Below, one piece after another: positions 1 through 6,494 of a stretch of DNA of 10,083 nucleotides. The notes under the pieces are model-generated. The model ran no database searches, was not told the DNA's origin, and was given only the letters and a program-made list of their open reading frames with translations. A program made the translations under genes and the position numbers. This stretch comes from Tannerellaceae bacterium (GTDB lineage Bacteria; Bacteroidota; Bacteroidia; Bacteroidales; Tannerellaceae). Position 1 is the stretch's first letter; every line of letters begins with the position of its first letter. The stretch lies in NCBI GenBank assembly GCA_031273385.1, contig JAISRY010000112.1, forward strand, positions 1-10,083, read 5' to 3'.

Positions 1-702
1 GAAAGCGTATGCCGGAATAAATCATTACAGCAGATGTTTATGCTTATTGGTTCTGCTGAAAAAGCCGGCAGCGGGGTCGATAAGATTTTGTCGGGATGGA
101 GGGAAGCCAATTGGCAAAAACCTTATGTTGACGAAAAAACCAATCCTGATAAAGTCGTATTGCTTCTGACAATGGAAAGTCTTTTACCGCAAGATGTAAA
201 AGAGGAATTAATCCAAGTCTTTGGGAAAGAAATAGAAAGCATTGGATATGAAAAACTGGCCGTATTATCTATTGCCTGTACAGAAGGAGAAGTTACAAAC
301 GACAGACTGAAATTCGTAGTGGATATGCATAGTGCAGATATCTCCAAACTGTTAAAAGAGCTTTGCGGGCTTGGATACCTCGTTTCTAAGGGAAATGGCA
401 GAGGAACTAAATACTATTTGCTTGATGAAAGTATTGCAACCTCCCCCGAAAGTATTGCAACCTCCCCCGAAAGTATTGCAACCTACAGGGTAACGAAAAA
501 TTATTATAAAAAAGAAGTATTAGAAGCGAAGATCATAGAGATATGTGCTGATTTTACAGATTTAGAGGAAATAGCTCTAATTATCGGGCGTAATATTCGT
601 TATCTAAATAATTATATTATCCCAGGTATGATAAAAACCGGTAAATTGGAACGTCTTTTTAGTGTAAAAAATCATCCAAATCAGAAATACAAAGCAAAAT
701 GA
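1..702 (+). CDS. AlbA/Schlafen-type ATP-binding protein, C-terminal part (5' end outside window)
   Basis: The frame is open from base 1, so the ATG at 34 is internal and the gene begins upstream of the window. The first visible residues, including RNKSLQQMF, LIGSAEKAGSGVDKI and a following GWREA, match the C-terminal end of the GHKL-like ATPase module (HATPase_c_4) found in proteins with an N-terminal AlbA_2/Schlafen domain (COG2865). A winged-helix-like segment follows (roughly ELIQVFGKE to GRGTKYYL), then a linker built of the repeat ESIATSP, then a second small helical domain (KKEVLEAKIIEICADF to GKLERLF). Such proteins are predicted nucleic-acid-binding regulators or defence accessories in bacterial islands; their biochemical role is mostly unproven. 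The stop codon overlaps the ATG of the next reading frame as ATGA (699-702), suggesting it was translationally coupled to a downstream gene now destroyed. Base composition is AT-rich compared with the iron operon (23 of 60 G+C in 301-360 against 39 of 60 in 4741-4800). Confidence 0.85.
   Translation, partial: ESVCRNKSLQQMFMLIGSAEKAGSGVDKILSGWREANWQKPYVDEKTNPDKVVLLLTMESLLPQDVKEELIQVFGKEIESIGYEKLAVLSIACTEGEVTNDRLKFVVDMHSADISKLLKELCGLGYLVSKGNGRGTKYYLLDESIATSPESIATSPESIATYRVTKNYYKKEVLEAKIIEICADFTDLEEIALIIGRNIRYLNNYIIPGMIKTGKLERLFSVKNHPNQKYKAK
427..483 (+). repeat. 21-bp in-frame tandem repeat (2.7 copies)
   Basis: Two identical 21-bp units (427-447 and 448-468) and 15 bases of a third (469-483) are arranged head to tail. 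Each unit encodes ESIATSP; the third diverges to YR after ESIAT. Because the unit is seven codons long, gain or loss of copies by slippage would lengthen or shorten the linker between two domains without shifting the frame. Confidence 0.95.
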
Positions 703-770
703 AATTAAAATTCAAACACTAGCGTTTTCAGGAAGAAGCAGCCAAAGTTGTTTGCGATGTTTTTGGTTTA
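699..770 (+). pseudogene. N-terminal remnant of a type III restriction (Res) subunit
   Basis: The ATG at 699 overlaps the stop of the ATP-binding protein. Its frame reads MKLKFKH, then TAG (720-722), then RFQEEAAKVVCDVFG, after which the similarity stops. From memory, type III restriction endonuclease subunits of Bacteroidales begin MKLKFKHQ.FQ..AAKAV.DVFAGQ, so the remnant fits with one Gln codon replaced by TAG and everything after about residue 23 missing (full proteins are several hundred residues). ATP-binding proteins of the preceding type can sit between mod and res in such operons, and this would explain the coupled overlap. What is seen: the overlap, the stop and the coding-like stretch. 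The family name rests on recall of a short N-terminus and should be tested by alignment. Confidence 0.6.
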
Positions 771-793
771 ATGAAATATTATGTTTACTTTTG
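762..793 (+). promoter_or_regulatory. Bacteroidetes-type promoter for tRNA-Arg
   Basis: TTTG at 762-765 and TACTTTTG at 786-793 match the -33 (TTTG) and -7 (TAnnTTTG) elements of the Bacteroidetes primary sigma factor, with an optimal 20-bp spacer. Transcription would begin a few bases before the tRNA. The -33 element lies within the last codons of the restriction-subunit remnant. Confidence 0.8.
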
Positions 794-803
794 CGCCATT
801 GAT

Positions 804-876
804 GGCCTGGTAGCTTAGTGAATAGAGCGTCAGATTCCGGTTCTGAAGGTCGTGGGTTTGAGTCCCACCCAGGTCA
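804..876 (+). tRNA. tRNA-Arg (anticodon CCG)
   Basis: A complete 73-nt cloverleaf can be drawn. Acceptor stem GGCCTGG (804-810) pairs with CCAGGTC (869-875) with one G-U pair, and the discriminator is A876. The D arm GC..GC is followed by anticodon stem TCAGA (830-834)/TCTGA (842-846) around loop TTCCGGT. The anticodon is CCG at 837-839, reading the arginine codon CGG. The variable loop is five bases (847-851). The T arm is GTGGG (852-856)/CCCAC (864-868) with loop TTTGAGT. CCA is not encoded, as is common in this phylum. It has its own promoter upstream and no obvious terminator before the next CDS. Confidence 0.97.
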
Positions 877-908
877 CTTATAGATGACAATCAATAGATA
901 ATAATATT

Positions 909-1538
909 ATGGGATTATTCGATTTTCTAAAACCGACGGTGAAAGAGGTCAAAAAAAATCAGGAAACGCTAAGGCTTCAGACATCAGAGAAAGCTCAAAC
1001 GCCGGAGACGCATCTAAAGGATGAAACGTATTCAGGGCTGGAAGTCGTTCAACCACAGAAAGCGCCTAAACACGTCAAAGAAGCTCCAAAACGTCAGCCG
1101 GAAAAGAATAGCCTGTCGGATTTCTTTCATGTGGATATCGATCATATCTTTAAACATGAACCAAGCCTGGCCGCAAAAAGCGCCGGTGCCAATGGCGAAC
1201 CCGTCGAGATGTATACGCTGGACTTAAAAGAGAGGGAGTTGTCCACATTCTTTAAGGTGCAGGTCATACGGTTTGAAGATGAAACATACAATCTGGTATT
1301 CATCAGTGATATCAATGAAATAAAAGAGGATATGAAAGAATTCATCCATTATTGCACAACGCAATTCGGCCCCGATTTTATGAGGAAAGAGGATATTACG
1401 GATGAGGATTATCGTGATATGACACTCGGCGTGTTTTCGCGTATATGGCATGACCGTGTCTGTATAGGGAATACGCATTTCTCCGTATCCCTGACATTAT
1501 ATCATATCAATAAGAGGATCGACGCCGGGACTTGCTAA
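909..1538 (+). CDS. Unrecognised 209-aa protein next to tRNA-Arg
   Basis: I do not recognise this family. The protein starts MGLFDFLK, without a signal peptide, lipobox or membrane segment, so it is probably cytoplasmic. Residues about 10-68 are rich in Lys, Glu, Gln and Pro and look like a disordered or helical linker. From about residue 69 (LSDFFHVDIDHIF) to the end the sequence has mixed alpha/beta character with conserved-looking hydrophobic spacing (FFKVQVIRFEDETYNLVFIS, then EFIHYCTTQFGPDF), suggesting one compact domain. No catalytic motif is evident. The start is 32 bp after the tRNA, no promoter of the TAnnTTTG type lies between them, and no clear ribosome binding site is present, which is usual here. 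It may therefore be transcribed from the tRNA promoter. The reading frame is long and shows codon-position bias consistent with a real gene. Confidence 0.8.
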   Translation: MGLFDFLKPTVKEVKKNQETLRLQTSEKAQTPETHLKDETYSGLEVVQPQKAPKHVKEAPKRQPEKNSLSDFFHVDIDHIFKHEPSLAAKSAGANGEPVEMYTLDLKERELSTFFKVQVIRFEDETYNLVFISDINEIKEDMKEFIHYCTTQFGPDFMRKEDITDEDYRDMTLGVFSRIWHDRVCIGNTHFSVSLTLYHINKRIDAGTC

Positions 1539-1583
1539 AATCCACCTCTCGCTATTCAATAATTACTGTTTATTTGCTCCGTT

Positions 1584-1618
1584 TCGGAAAGATAATACCC
1601 GATTTTCCGATCGGTATA
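1584..1618 (+). other. Overlapping, mutually exclusive hairpins in intergenic region
   Basis: In the 211-bp gap between the unknown protein and the regulator, TCGGAAA (1584-1590) can pair with TTTCCGA (1604-1610). Alternatively, ATACCCGAT (1595-1603) can pair, with one bulged C, with ATCGGTAT (1610-1617). The two stems share bases and cannot form together. There is no T-run directly after either, so a terminator is not supported; a T-run occurs only at 1652-1658. No convincing promoter for the regulator was found in this gap; TAGTTTTA at 1693-1700 is close to a -7 element but has no TTTG at the right distance. Confidence 0.35.
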
Positions 1619-1749
1619 GCCTGTTAGTTGTTGTAATTGTCAAGTATTAAGTTTTTTTAGTGGCAATATTCAGAACAAAACGGGTTGTTTTGTAGTTTTA
1701 TAAACAAGAGATCTAAAGTAACTATTTTCTATTATTAATTATTTACATA

Positions 1750-2712
1750 ATGAAAGCTGAAACATTGAATGACAGCCTTATCGAGGCAATGAAAGAGAAA
1801 ATTCCCAGAGGAGTAAATCTCGTAAACGTATTAATGAACGTTCTGTTTATCGGAAAAGAAGCCGTTTATCGCAGGTTGAGGGGAGAAGTCCCTTTCACTT
1901 TTGAAGAGGCGTCCGTTATATCCAATTCGTTAGGCGTTTCCCTGGATCAGGTAACCGGTACATGTTCGAAAAAGAATGCGCTCTTCGGGTTGGATTTTAT
2001 TAATTATGAAAATCCGATCGACACGTATTATCTGAACATCCAAAATTCTATTCAGATTTTTAATGCCATCAGGGGTAATGCGACCCTTGAATGGTATATT
2101 GCTTCAAATGTAATTCCACAGGTCTTTTATCTGGATCATGATAATCTGTCGAGATTCTTCCTCTTCAAATGGATGTATCAACACGAGAAAGTCAATCAGG
2201 TCAAGTATTTCTCCGAACTGCAAATGCCCGATCAGCTACAGGAGATACAAAAAATGTATGTAGAGATCAGCAAAAGGGTTCCGTCCGCCAACTTTATATG
2301 GGATAATATGGTATTTCACAACCTGATCAACGATGTCAGGTACTTTTCCGACGTTAATTTGCTTACCGATGAAGAAAAAGAGACGCTGAAGAAAGAAATC
2401 ATAAACCTGATCGATAATCTGGAAGAACTGGCCCAGCAGGGCAAGCACCCGAACGGTAATAGGGTTATAATCTACATCTCGAATATCAACTTTGATGCTT
2501 CTTACAGTTATCTGGAAGCGGATAACTTCAAATGCAGCTCCTTTAATATTTACTCCATAAATTCCATTACCACAGTGGATATAGGCGTTTTTGAAGCACA
2601 GAAAAGTTGGATCCAATCACTGAAAAAATATTCTATGATGATTTCCGTCAGCGGGGAGATGCAACGGATACAATTTTTTGAAAGGCAGCGGCAGCTTGTC
2701 CATGAGCTATAG
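1750..2712 (+). CDS. Helix-turn-helix transcriptional regulator (320 aa)
   Basis: Residues about 21-67 form a likely helix-turn-helix domain (NVLFIGKEAVYRRLRGEVPF, then TFEEASVISNSLGVSLDQV), resembling Cro/Xre-like domains in which the segment KEAVYRRLRGE would be the recognition helix. The remaining 250 residues are soluble, mainly helical in appearance, with aromatic-rich stretches (FFLFKWMYQHEK; FIWDNMVFHNLINDVRYFSD) and belong to no effector domain I can name. There is no membrane segment, receiver or kinase motif. This size plan, an N-terminal HTH with a long helical C-terminal sensor, recalls peptide- or ligand-responsive regulators, but no TPR repeats are clear. It ends 69 bp before the promoter of the iron operon on the same strand, and a perfect inverted repeat lies between, so the natural inference is that it controls that operon. 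Whether it activates or represses cannot be read from the sequence. Confidence 0.8.
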   Translation: MKAETLNDSLIEAMKEKIPRGVNLVNVLMNVLFIGKEAVYRRLRGEVPFTFEEASVISNSLGVSLDQVTGTCSKKNALFGLDFINYENPIDTYYLNIQNSIQIFNAIRGNATLEWYIASNVIPQVFYLDHDNLSRFFLFKWMYQHEKVNQVKYFSELQMPDQLQEIQKMYVEISKRVPSANFIWDNMVFHNLINDVRYFSDVNLLTDEEKETLKKEIINLIDNLEELAQQGKHPNGNRVIIYISNINFDASYSYLEADNFKCSSFNIYSINSITTVDIGVFEAQKSWIQSLKKYSMMISVSGEMQRIQFFERQRQLVHEL

Positions 2713-2742
2713 GAAAGAGCGCTTACGAAACCATAGCTAATA

Positions 2743-2772
2743 GTAGGTATAATACGCAGGAGATATACCTAC
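2743..2772. promoter_or_regulatory. Candidate operator: perfect 9-bp inverted repeat
   Basis: GTAGGTATA (2743-2751) and TATACCTAC (2764-2772) are exact reverse complements with a 12-bp spacer. Their centres are 21 bp apart, two turns of B-DNA, which suits a dimeric HTH protein. The right arm ends 8 bp before the -33 element of the receptor promoter. It is not followed by a T-run, so a terminator for the regulator gene is less likely, though a hairpin role is possible. Confidence 0.55.
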
Positions 2773-2780
2773 AAATAGGA

Positions 2781-2812
2781 ATTGCGGGGTAAAATCATTA
2801 TACGGAACTTTG
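2781..2812 (+). promoter_or_regulatory. Candidate promoter of the siderophore operon
   Basis: ATTG at 2781-2784 and GAACTTTG at 2805-2812 are spaced by 20 bp and match the Bacteroidetes -33/-7 pattern with the key TTTG of the -7 element intact (one mismatch in TA, one in TTTG of -33). Transcription would start near 2817, just before the ATGs at 2830 and 2842. This argues against translation starting at the in-frame TTG at 2782, which would lie inside the -33 element. Confidence 0.55.
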
Positions 2813-2841
2813 CACCCAAATTATGGTTGATGAAAGTGAAT

Positions 2842-5229
2842 ATGAAAAAGACAATTAAACGCGCAAAACTTTACATGGCGTATCTCTTCCTGTTTTCCAT
2901 TTCCCTTGCGGCTCAAAAACCGGCAGCGGTGCAGGTTTTGGGGAAAGTAACGTCGGCGGAAAATGAACCGTTGGAGTTTGCCACCCTTATGATTAAAGAA
3001 ACCGGGCAGGGAACGACGACGAACGAGAAAGGGGAGTATAGCCTGACGGCCGCTTCCGGAAAATACACGTTAGTCGTCCGGTCGTTGGGATACAAGACCA
3101 TCGAGAAGCCCCTGACGCTGACAAGGACGCAGCGGTTAAACCTCGTCATGGAGACGGAAGCCAACGCGCTGGACGAGGTGTTTATCCTCGGTAAGTCGCC
3201 CACGCAGCAAGTCAACGAATCGGCGTTCAACGTGGTTGCCATCAATGCCAAAGCGTTCCACCATACCACGTTAGACCTTGCCCATGCACTGAACCGAATT
3301 TCAGGGGCAAGGCTCAGGGAGACGGGAGGCGTGGGCTCCAATACCGATTTCTCACTGAACGGGTTTAGCGGACGGCACGTGAAGTTCTTCCTGGACGGCG
3401 TACCGATGGAGGGGTTCGGATCGGCATTCCAGATCAATAACATACCGGTCAACCTGGCCGAAAGGATCGAAGTCTATAAAGGCGTTGTTCCGGTTGGTTT
3501 CGGAGCGGATGCGTTGGGGGGAGCGGTCAACATCGTCACCGGACAGAAGGCCAGGACGTTCGTAGACGCTTCCTATTCCTACGGCTCATTCAATACGCAT
3601 AAGTCGTATGTCAACGCCGGCTATACCGCCAAAAACGGCTTTACCGTACAACTGAACGTTTTCCAGAACTATTCCGACAACAACTACTGGATATACACCC
3701 CCGTACTTGATCTCGAAAACCTGGTATTCAGTACCGACGAGAAGAAAGTACGCCGTTTCCACGACACGTATCACAACGAAACCCTGATTGCCAAGATCGG
3801 CGTCGTCGGGAAAAAGTTTGCCGACAGGCTCCTGTTCGGGATTACCCTGGGTAAGGACAGGGCGGATATCCAAAATTCCAATGTACAGAAAGTGGTCTTC
3901 GGCGAGAAATACCGGAATGGGCAAACGATTATGCCCAGCTTGCAATATGTGAAGAAAAACCTCTTTACGAAAGGGCTGGATCTGAATATAACGGGAAACT
4001 TCAACTTCGGGTACTCCCAAAACGTGGATACGGCTTCCCGCCAATACAACTGGTACGGCCAGTATGTCGAAAAAGACCGGAAAGGGGAGGCGAACTACTC
4101 CATCGCGAAATATTATAACCATAACGGATCGGCCACCGCCACCCTTTCCTACAGGCTGAATGAACGGCACAGCTTCTCTTACAACACCGTGACCACGACA
4201 TTCGACAGGACAAGTAAAAACGAGGTAGCCATGGCCGGCAGCATCAACGCCACCGATACGTTCCCCAAGATAACGGTCAAAAACGTCATGGGGCTGTCCT
4301 ACAAGTTCGATTACAGCGAACATCTGAACCTTTCCCTGTTCGCAAAGCAGTATGTGCAATATGTCAAAGGGCCGAAGAACGTATCGACGGTCACCAACGG
4401 CAGCAAGTACGAACTTTTCTCGAACACCTTTTCGACGACCGGCTACGGGGCGGCGACGACCTATCTGCTGAAAGCCCTGCAATTCAAACTTTCATACGAG
4501 AAGACCTACCGGCTTCCTACCGCCTATGAGTTGTTCGGGGACGAAGACCTCAGCCGGAGCAATGCCGTGTTGAAGCCCGAAAACAGCGACAATTTCAACC
4601 TGAACATCAGCTACAACAACCTCTTCGGAAAGCGGCACGCCGTCTATATCGACGGGGGCTTCATGTACCGCGATATAAAGGATTATATCCGGCGGGTAGT
4701 GGAAAATATGCACAACACGGCCTCATTCGAAAACAACGGGCACGTGCGCAACGTCGGCTATAACGGGGAGGTGCGCTACTCGTACGGGAGGCTGCTGACC
4801 GTAGGTGGCAACTTCACCTATCAGAACCTCAGGAACAAGGAAAAGTACCGCTCGCCCGGGTCGACGGTCATCAGCACCAGCTACAACTCGCGCATACCCA
4901 ACGTACCCTATCTTTACGGAAACGGCGACCTCGCCCTCTCGTTCGACCGTATCGGAGGGAAAAACAATACGCTGAATATCGGCTACAATATATTGTACGT
5001 CTACCGCTTCCCTCTTCGCTGGGAAACGCACGGCTCATACGAAACAAAGGATATGATACCCGTCCAGCTTTCGCACGACGTCAGCCTGACGTATGTCATA
5101 CAGGGTGGGAGGTATACCGTTTCGGCGGAGTGCCGTAACGTGACGGACGCAAGATTATATGATAATTTCAGCCTGCAAAAGCCGGGGAGAAGCTTCTCCG
5201 CTAAAATCAGGTACTTTTTTAGTAAATAA
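2842..5229 (+). CDS. TonB-dependent outer-membrane receptor, XusA-like siderophore importer
   Basis: With the start at 2842 the product is 795 aa. Residues 1-25 are a Sec signal peptide (MKKTIKRAK, then a hydrophobic run ending SLAAQ). Residues about 30-105 form a carboxypeptidase-D-like regulatory domain (VLGKVTSAENEPLEFATLMI; GTTTNEKGEYSL; VRSLGYK). A TonB-box-like DEVFIL is at 111-116. The plug covers about 125-235 (NGFSGRHVKFFLDGVPMEG; ERIEVYKGVVPVGFGADALG; GAVNIVT). The 22-strand barrel fills the rest, with an RLPTAYELFGD segment and a late TonB-receptor-like ending RNVTDARLYDNFSLQKPGR. The protein would import a ferric chelate across the outer membrane using TonB energy. The upstream ATG at 2830 is an alternative start; longer starts lack a proper signal peptide and overlap the promoter. 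The following DUF4374 lipoprotein and PepSY genes, in this order, match XusABC of B. thetaiotaomicron, which takes up enterobactin-type xenosiderophores. Substrate here is inferred. Confidence 0.92.
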   Translation: MKKTIKRAKLYMAYLFLFSISLAAQKPAAVQVLGKVTSAENEPLEFATLMIKETGQGTTTNEKGEYSLTAASGKYTLVVRSLGYKTIEKPLTLTRTQRLNLVMETEANALDEVFILGKSPTQQVNESAFNVVAINAKAFHHTTLDLAHALNRISGARLRETGGVGSNTDFSLNGFSGRHVKFFLDGVPMEGFGSAFQINNIPVNLAERIEVYKGVVPVGFGADALGGAVNIVTGQKARTFVDASYSYGSFNTHKSYVNAGYTAKNGFTVQLNVFQNYSDNNYWIYTPVLDLENLVFSTDEKKVRRFHDTYHNETLIAKIGVVGKKFADRLLFGITLGKDRADIQNSNVQKVVFGEKYRNGQTIMPSLQYVKKNLFTKGLDLNITGNFNFGYSQNVDTASRQYNWYGQYVEKDRKGEANYSIAKYYNHNGSATATLSYRLNERHSFSYNTVTTTFDRTSKNEVAMAGSINATDTFPKITVKNVMGLSYKFDYSEHLNLSLFAKQYVQYVKGPKNVSTVTNGSKYELFSNTFSTTGYGAATTYLLKALQFKLSYEKTYRLPTAYELFGDEDLSRSNAVLKPENSDNFNLNISYNNLFGKRHAVYIDGGFMYRDIKDYIRRVVENMHNTASFENNGHVRNVGYNGEVRYSYGRLLTVGGNFTYQNLRNKEKYRSPGSTVISTSYNSRIPNVPYLYGNGDLALSFDRIGGKNNTLNIGYNILYVYRFPLRWETHGSYETKDMIPVQLSHDVSLTYVIQGGRYTVSAECRNVTDARLYDNFSLQKPGRSFSAKIRYFFSK

Positions 5230-5252
5230 CATAAACGTAAACAAGGTAAAAA

Positions 5253-6494
5253 ATGAGAAAGAAGAACATTTTTCAGGTTATCCTGGCCGCAACTTTCCTG
5301 ACGGCCATCTCTTCATGTGACGACAATAAAAGCGATTTGCCGTCCCCATCCGAACCAACGCAGCCATTCCAGTATGTGGTGGTAGCGACGAGTCAGAACG
5401 CCACGTATATTTTACAGACAGACACCATTACGTCCGGACAGCTTTCGATCAAAGGCAACGGTATAGAGACCGAACCGGCCACCGCATGGGTGTTCTATAA
5501 CGGGAAATATGCCTACGACCTGGTCTATAAACAGGGCGACCCCGCGGAAGTGGCAGCCTACGAGCTTGATACGAACGGCAAACTGAAACGCAGGCTCAAC
5601 ACCTACCAGATGCCCTCGCGCTACACCACCTACGGCTATTTCGGCGATTACATCACGACGGCGCTTACCGTTACACGGAAAGACGGCACGCCCGGACTTT
5701 CTTTCAACCTGCTGGATGTCAATGAGCAGAAAATAACCGAAAAGGTGATTGCCGGCGGAAACTTTACCGGCAACGGCGAAACGGCCAACCTCTCCGGCAT
5801 CCTCGAAGTGGGCGATAAATTCTTCACCGGTATTTGTACAACCCCAGCGGTGAACGCAGGAGGAACGGCAGGAAAAGTGACGGCCTATCCCGACAGCGTT
5901 TGGGTCGGTATTTTCGACAAGGATCTGAACTATACCATCCTGCGCGACGACCGCCTGAGCTATGCCACCGGCCGCTACCGTTCAAGCTACAACACCAACC
6001 TGGCCAAGGACAACAAAGACAACGTCTATGTCTTCTCCTCCGCCTACGACAGCCGTACGACGAAGCCCTCAGGCGCACTGCGTATCAAAAAGGGCGAAAC
6101 CCGTTTCGACCCCGATTACTTCTTCGATATAGAAACGCTGGCAAAGGGACGCCACCTGTTCAAGGTATGGCATATCACGGGCGATTACTTCCTCCTCCAG
6201 ATGTATAACAAGCCGAAGCAGACAAGCGAAGCGGTATGGAGCGTATTGGCAGTGGTGGACGTAGTGAAAAAGACCTACAGAGAGGTAACCGGCCTGCCCG
6301 CCATAGATAAAATCACCAGTATCGGTTCTACGCCCTACGCCGGAGACGGGATAATCGCCGTTCCCGTCGTTTCGAAAGACGAATATCCGCACATCTACAT
6401 CATTGACCCTGCAACGGCTGTTGCTACCAAGGGAGTGGAAATCGTTGCAGACGGAGTCGCAGCCGTAGGCAAACTGACGTATGAGAAGAAATGA
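5253..6494 (+). CDS. DUF4374 surface lipoprotein, XusB-like siderophore-binding protein
   Basis: The 413-aa product starts MRKKNIFQVILAATF and has a lipobox ISSC with Cys22 as the lipidation site. The next residues DDNKSD are acidic, similar to the surface-export signal of Bacteroidetes lipoproteins, so the mature protein probably faces outward. The body resembles DUF4374 proteins: a run of beta-rich repeats such as ATAWVFYNGKYAYDLVYKQ, VAAYELDTNGKLKRRLNTY, WVGIFDKDLNYTILRDDRLS and PHIYIIDPATAVATKG that suggest a beta-propeller. XusB, the characterised member in B. thetaiotaomicron, binds ferric catecholate siderophores and hands them to its TonB receptor. The gene lies 23 bp after the receptor, with an AAGG motif before its ATG, and overlaps the next gene by 4 bp (ATGA), so the three are surely one operon. 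The family assignment is from recognition, not a search. Confidence 0.85.
   Translation: MRKKNIFQVILAATFLTAISSCDDNKSDLPSPSEPTQPFQYVVVATSQNATYILQTDTITSGQLSIKGNGIETEPATAWVFYNGKYAYDLVYKQGDPAEVAAYELDTNGKLKRRLNTYQMPSRYTTYGYFGDYITTALTVTRKDGTPGLSFNLLDVNEQKITEKVIAGGNFTGNGETANLSGILEVGDKFFTGICTTPAVNAGGTAGKVTAYPDSVWVGIFDKDLNYTILRDDRLSYATGRYRSSYNTNLAKDNKDNVYVFSSAYDSRTTKPSGALRIKKGETRFDPDYFFDIETLAKGRHLFKVWHITGDYFLLQMYNKPKQTSEAVWSVLAVVDVVKKTYREVTGLPAIDKITSIGSTPYAGDGIIAVPVVSKDEYPHIYIIDPATAVATKGVEIVADGVAAVGKLTYEKK

Noticed and set aside
804-900. tRNA-Arg as an integration (att) site
   Set aside because: No second copy of the tRNA 3' end was seen in the window and no integrase gene is present, so only proximity to an island can be stated.
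1595-1618. GGTATA and ATACCC near the regulator as a second operator copy
   Set aside because: Only a six-base core is shared with the repeat at 2743-2772 and the half-sites are in the opposite order, so chance is a sufficient explanation.
2743-2772. Inverted repeat as rho-independent terminator of the regulator gene
   Set aside because: The stem is AT-rich and no T-run follows; position before the -33 element favours an operator.
3586-4482. 298-codon open frame on the minus strand
   Set aside because: It lies fully within the TonB receptor gene, has no recognisable domain, and is explained by codon bias of the real gene on the other strand.
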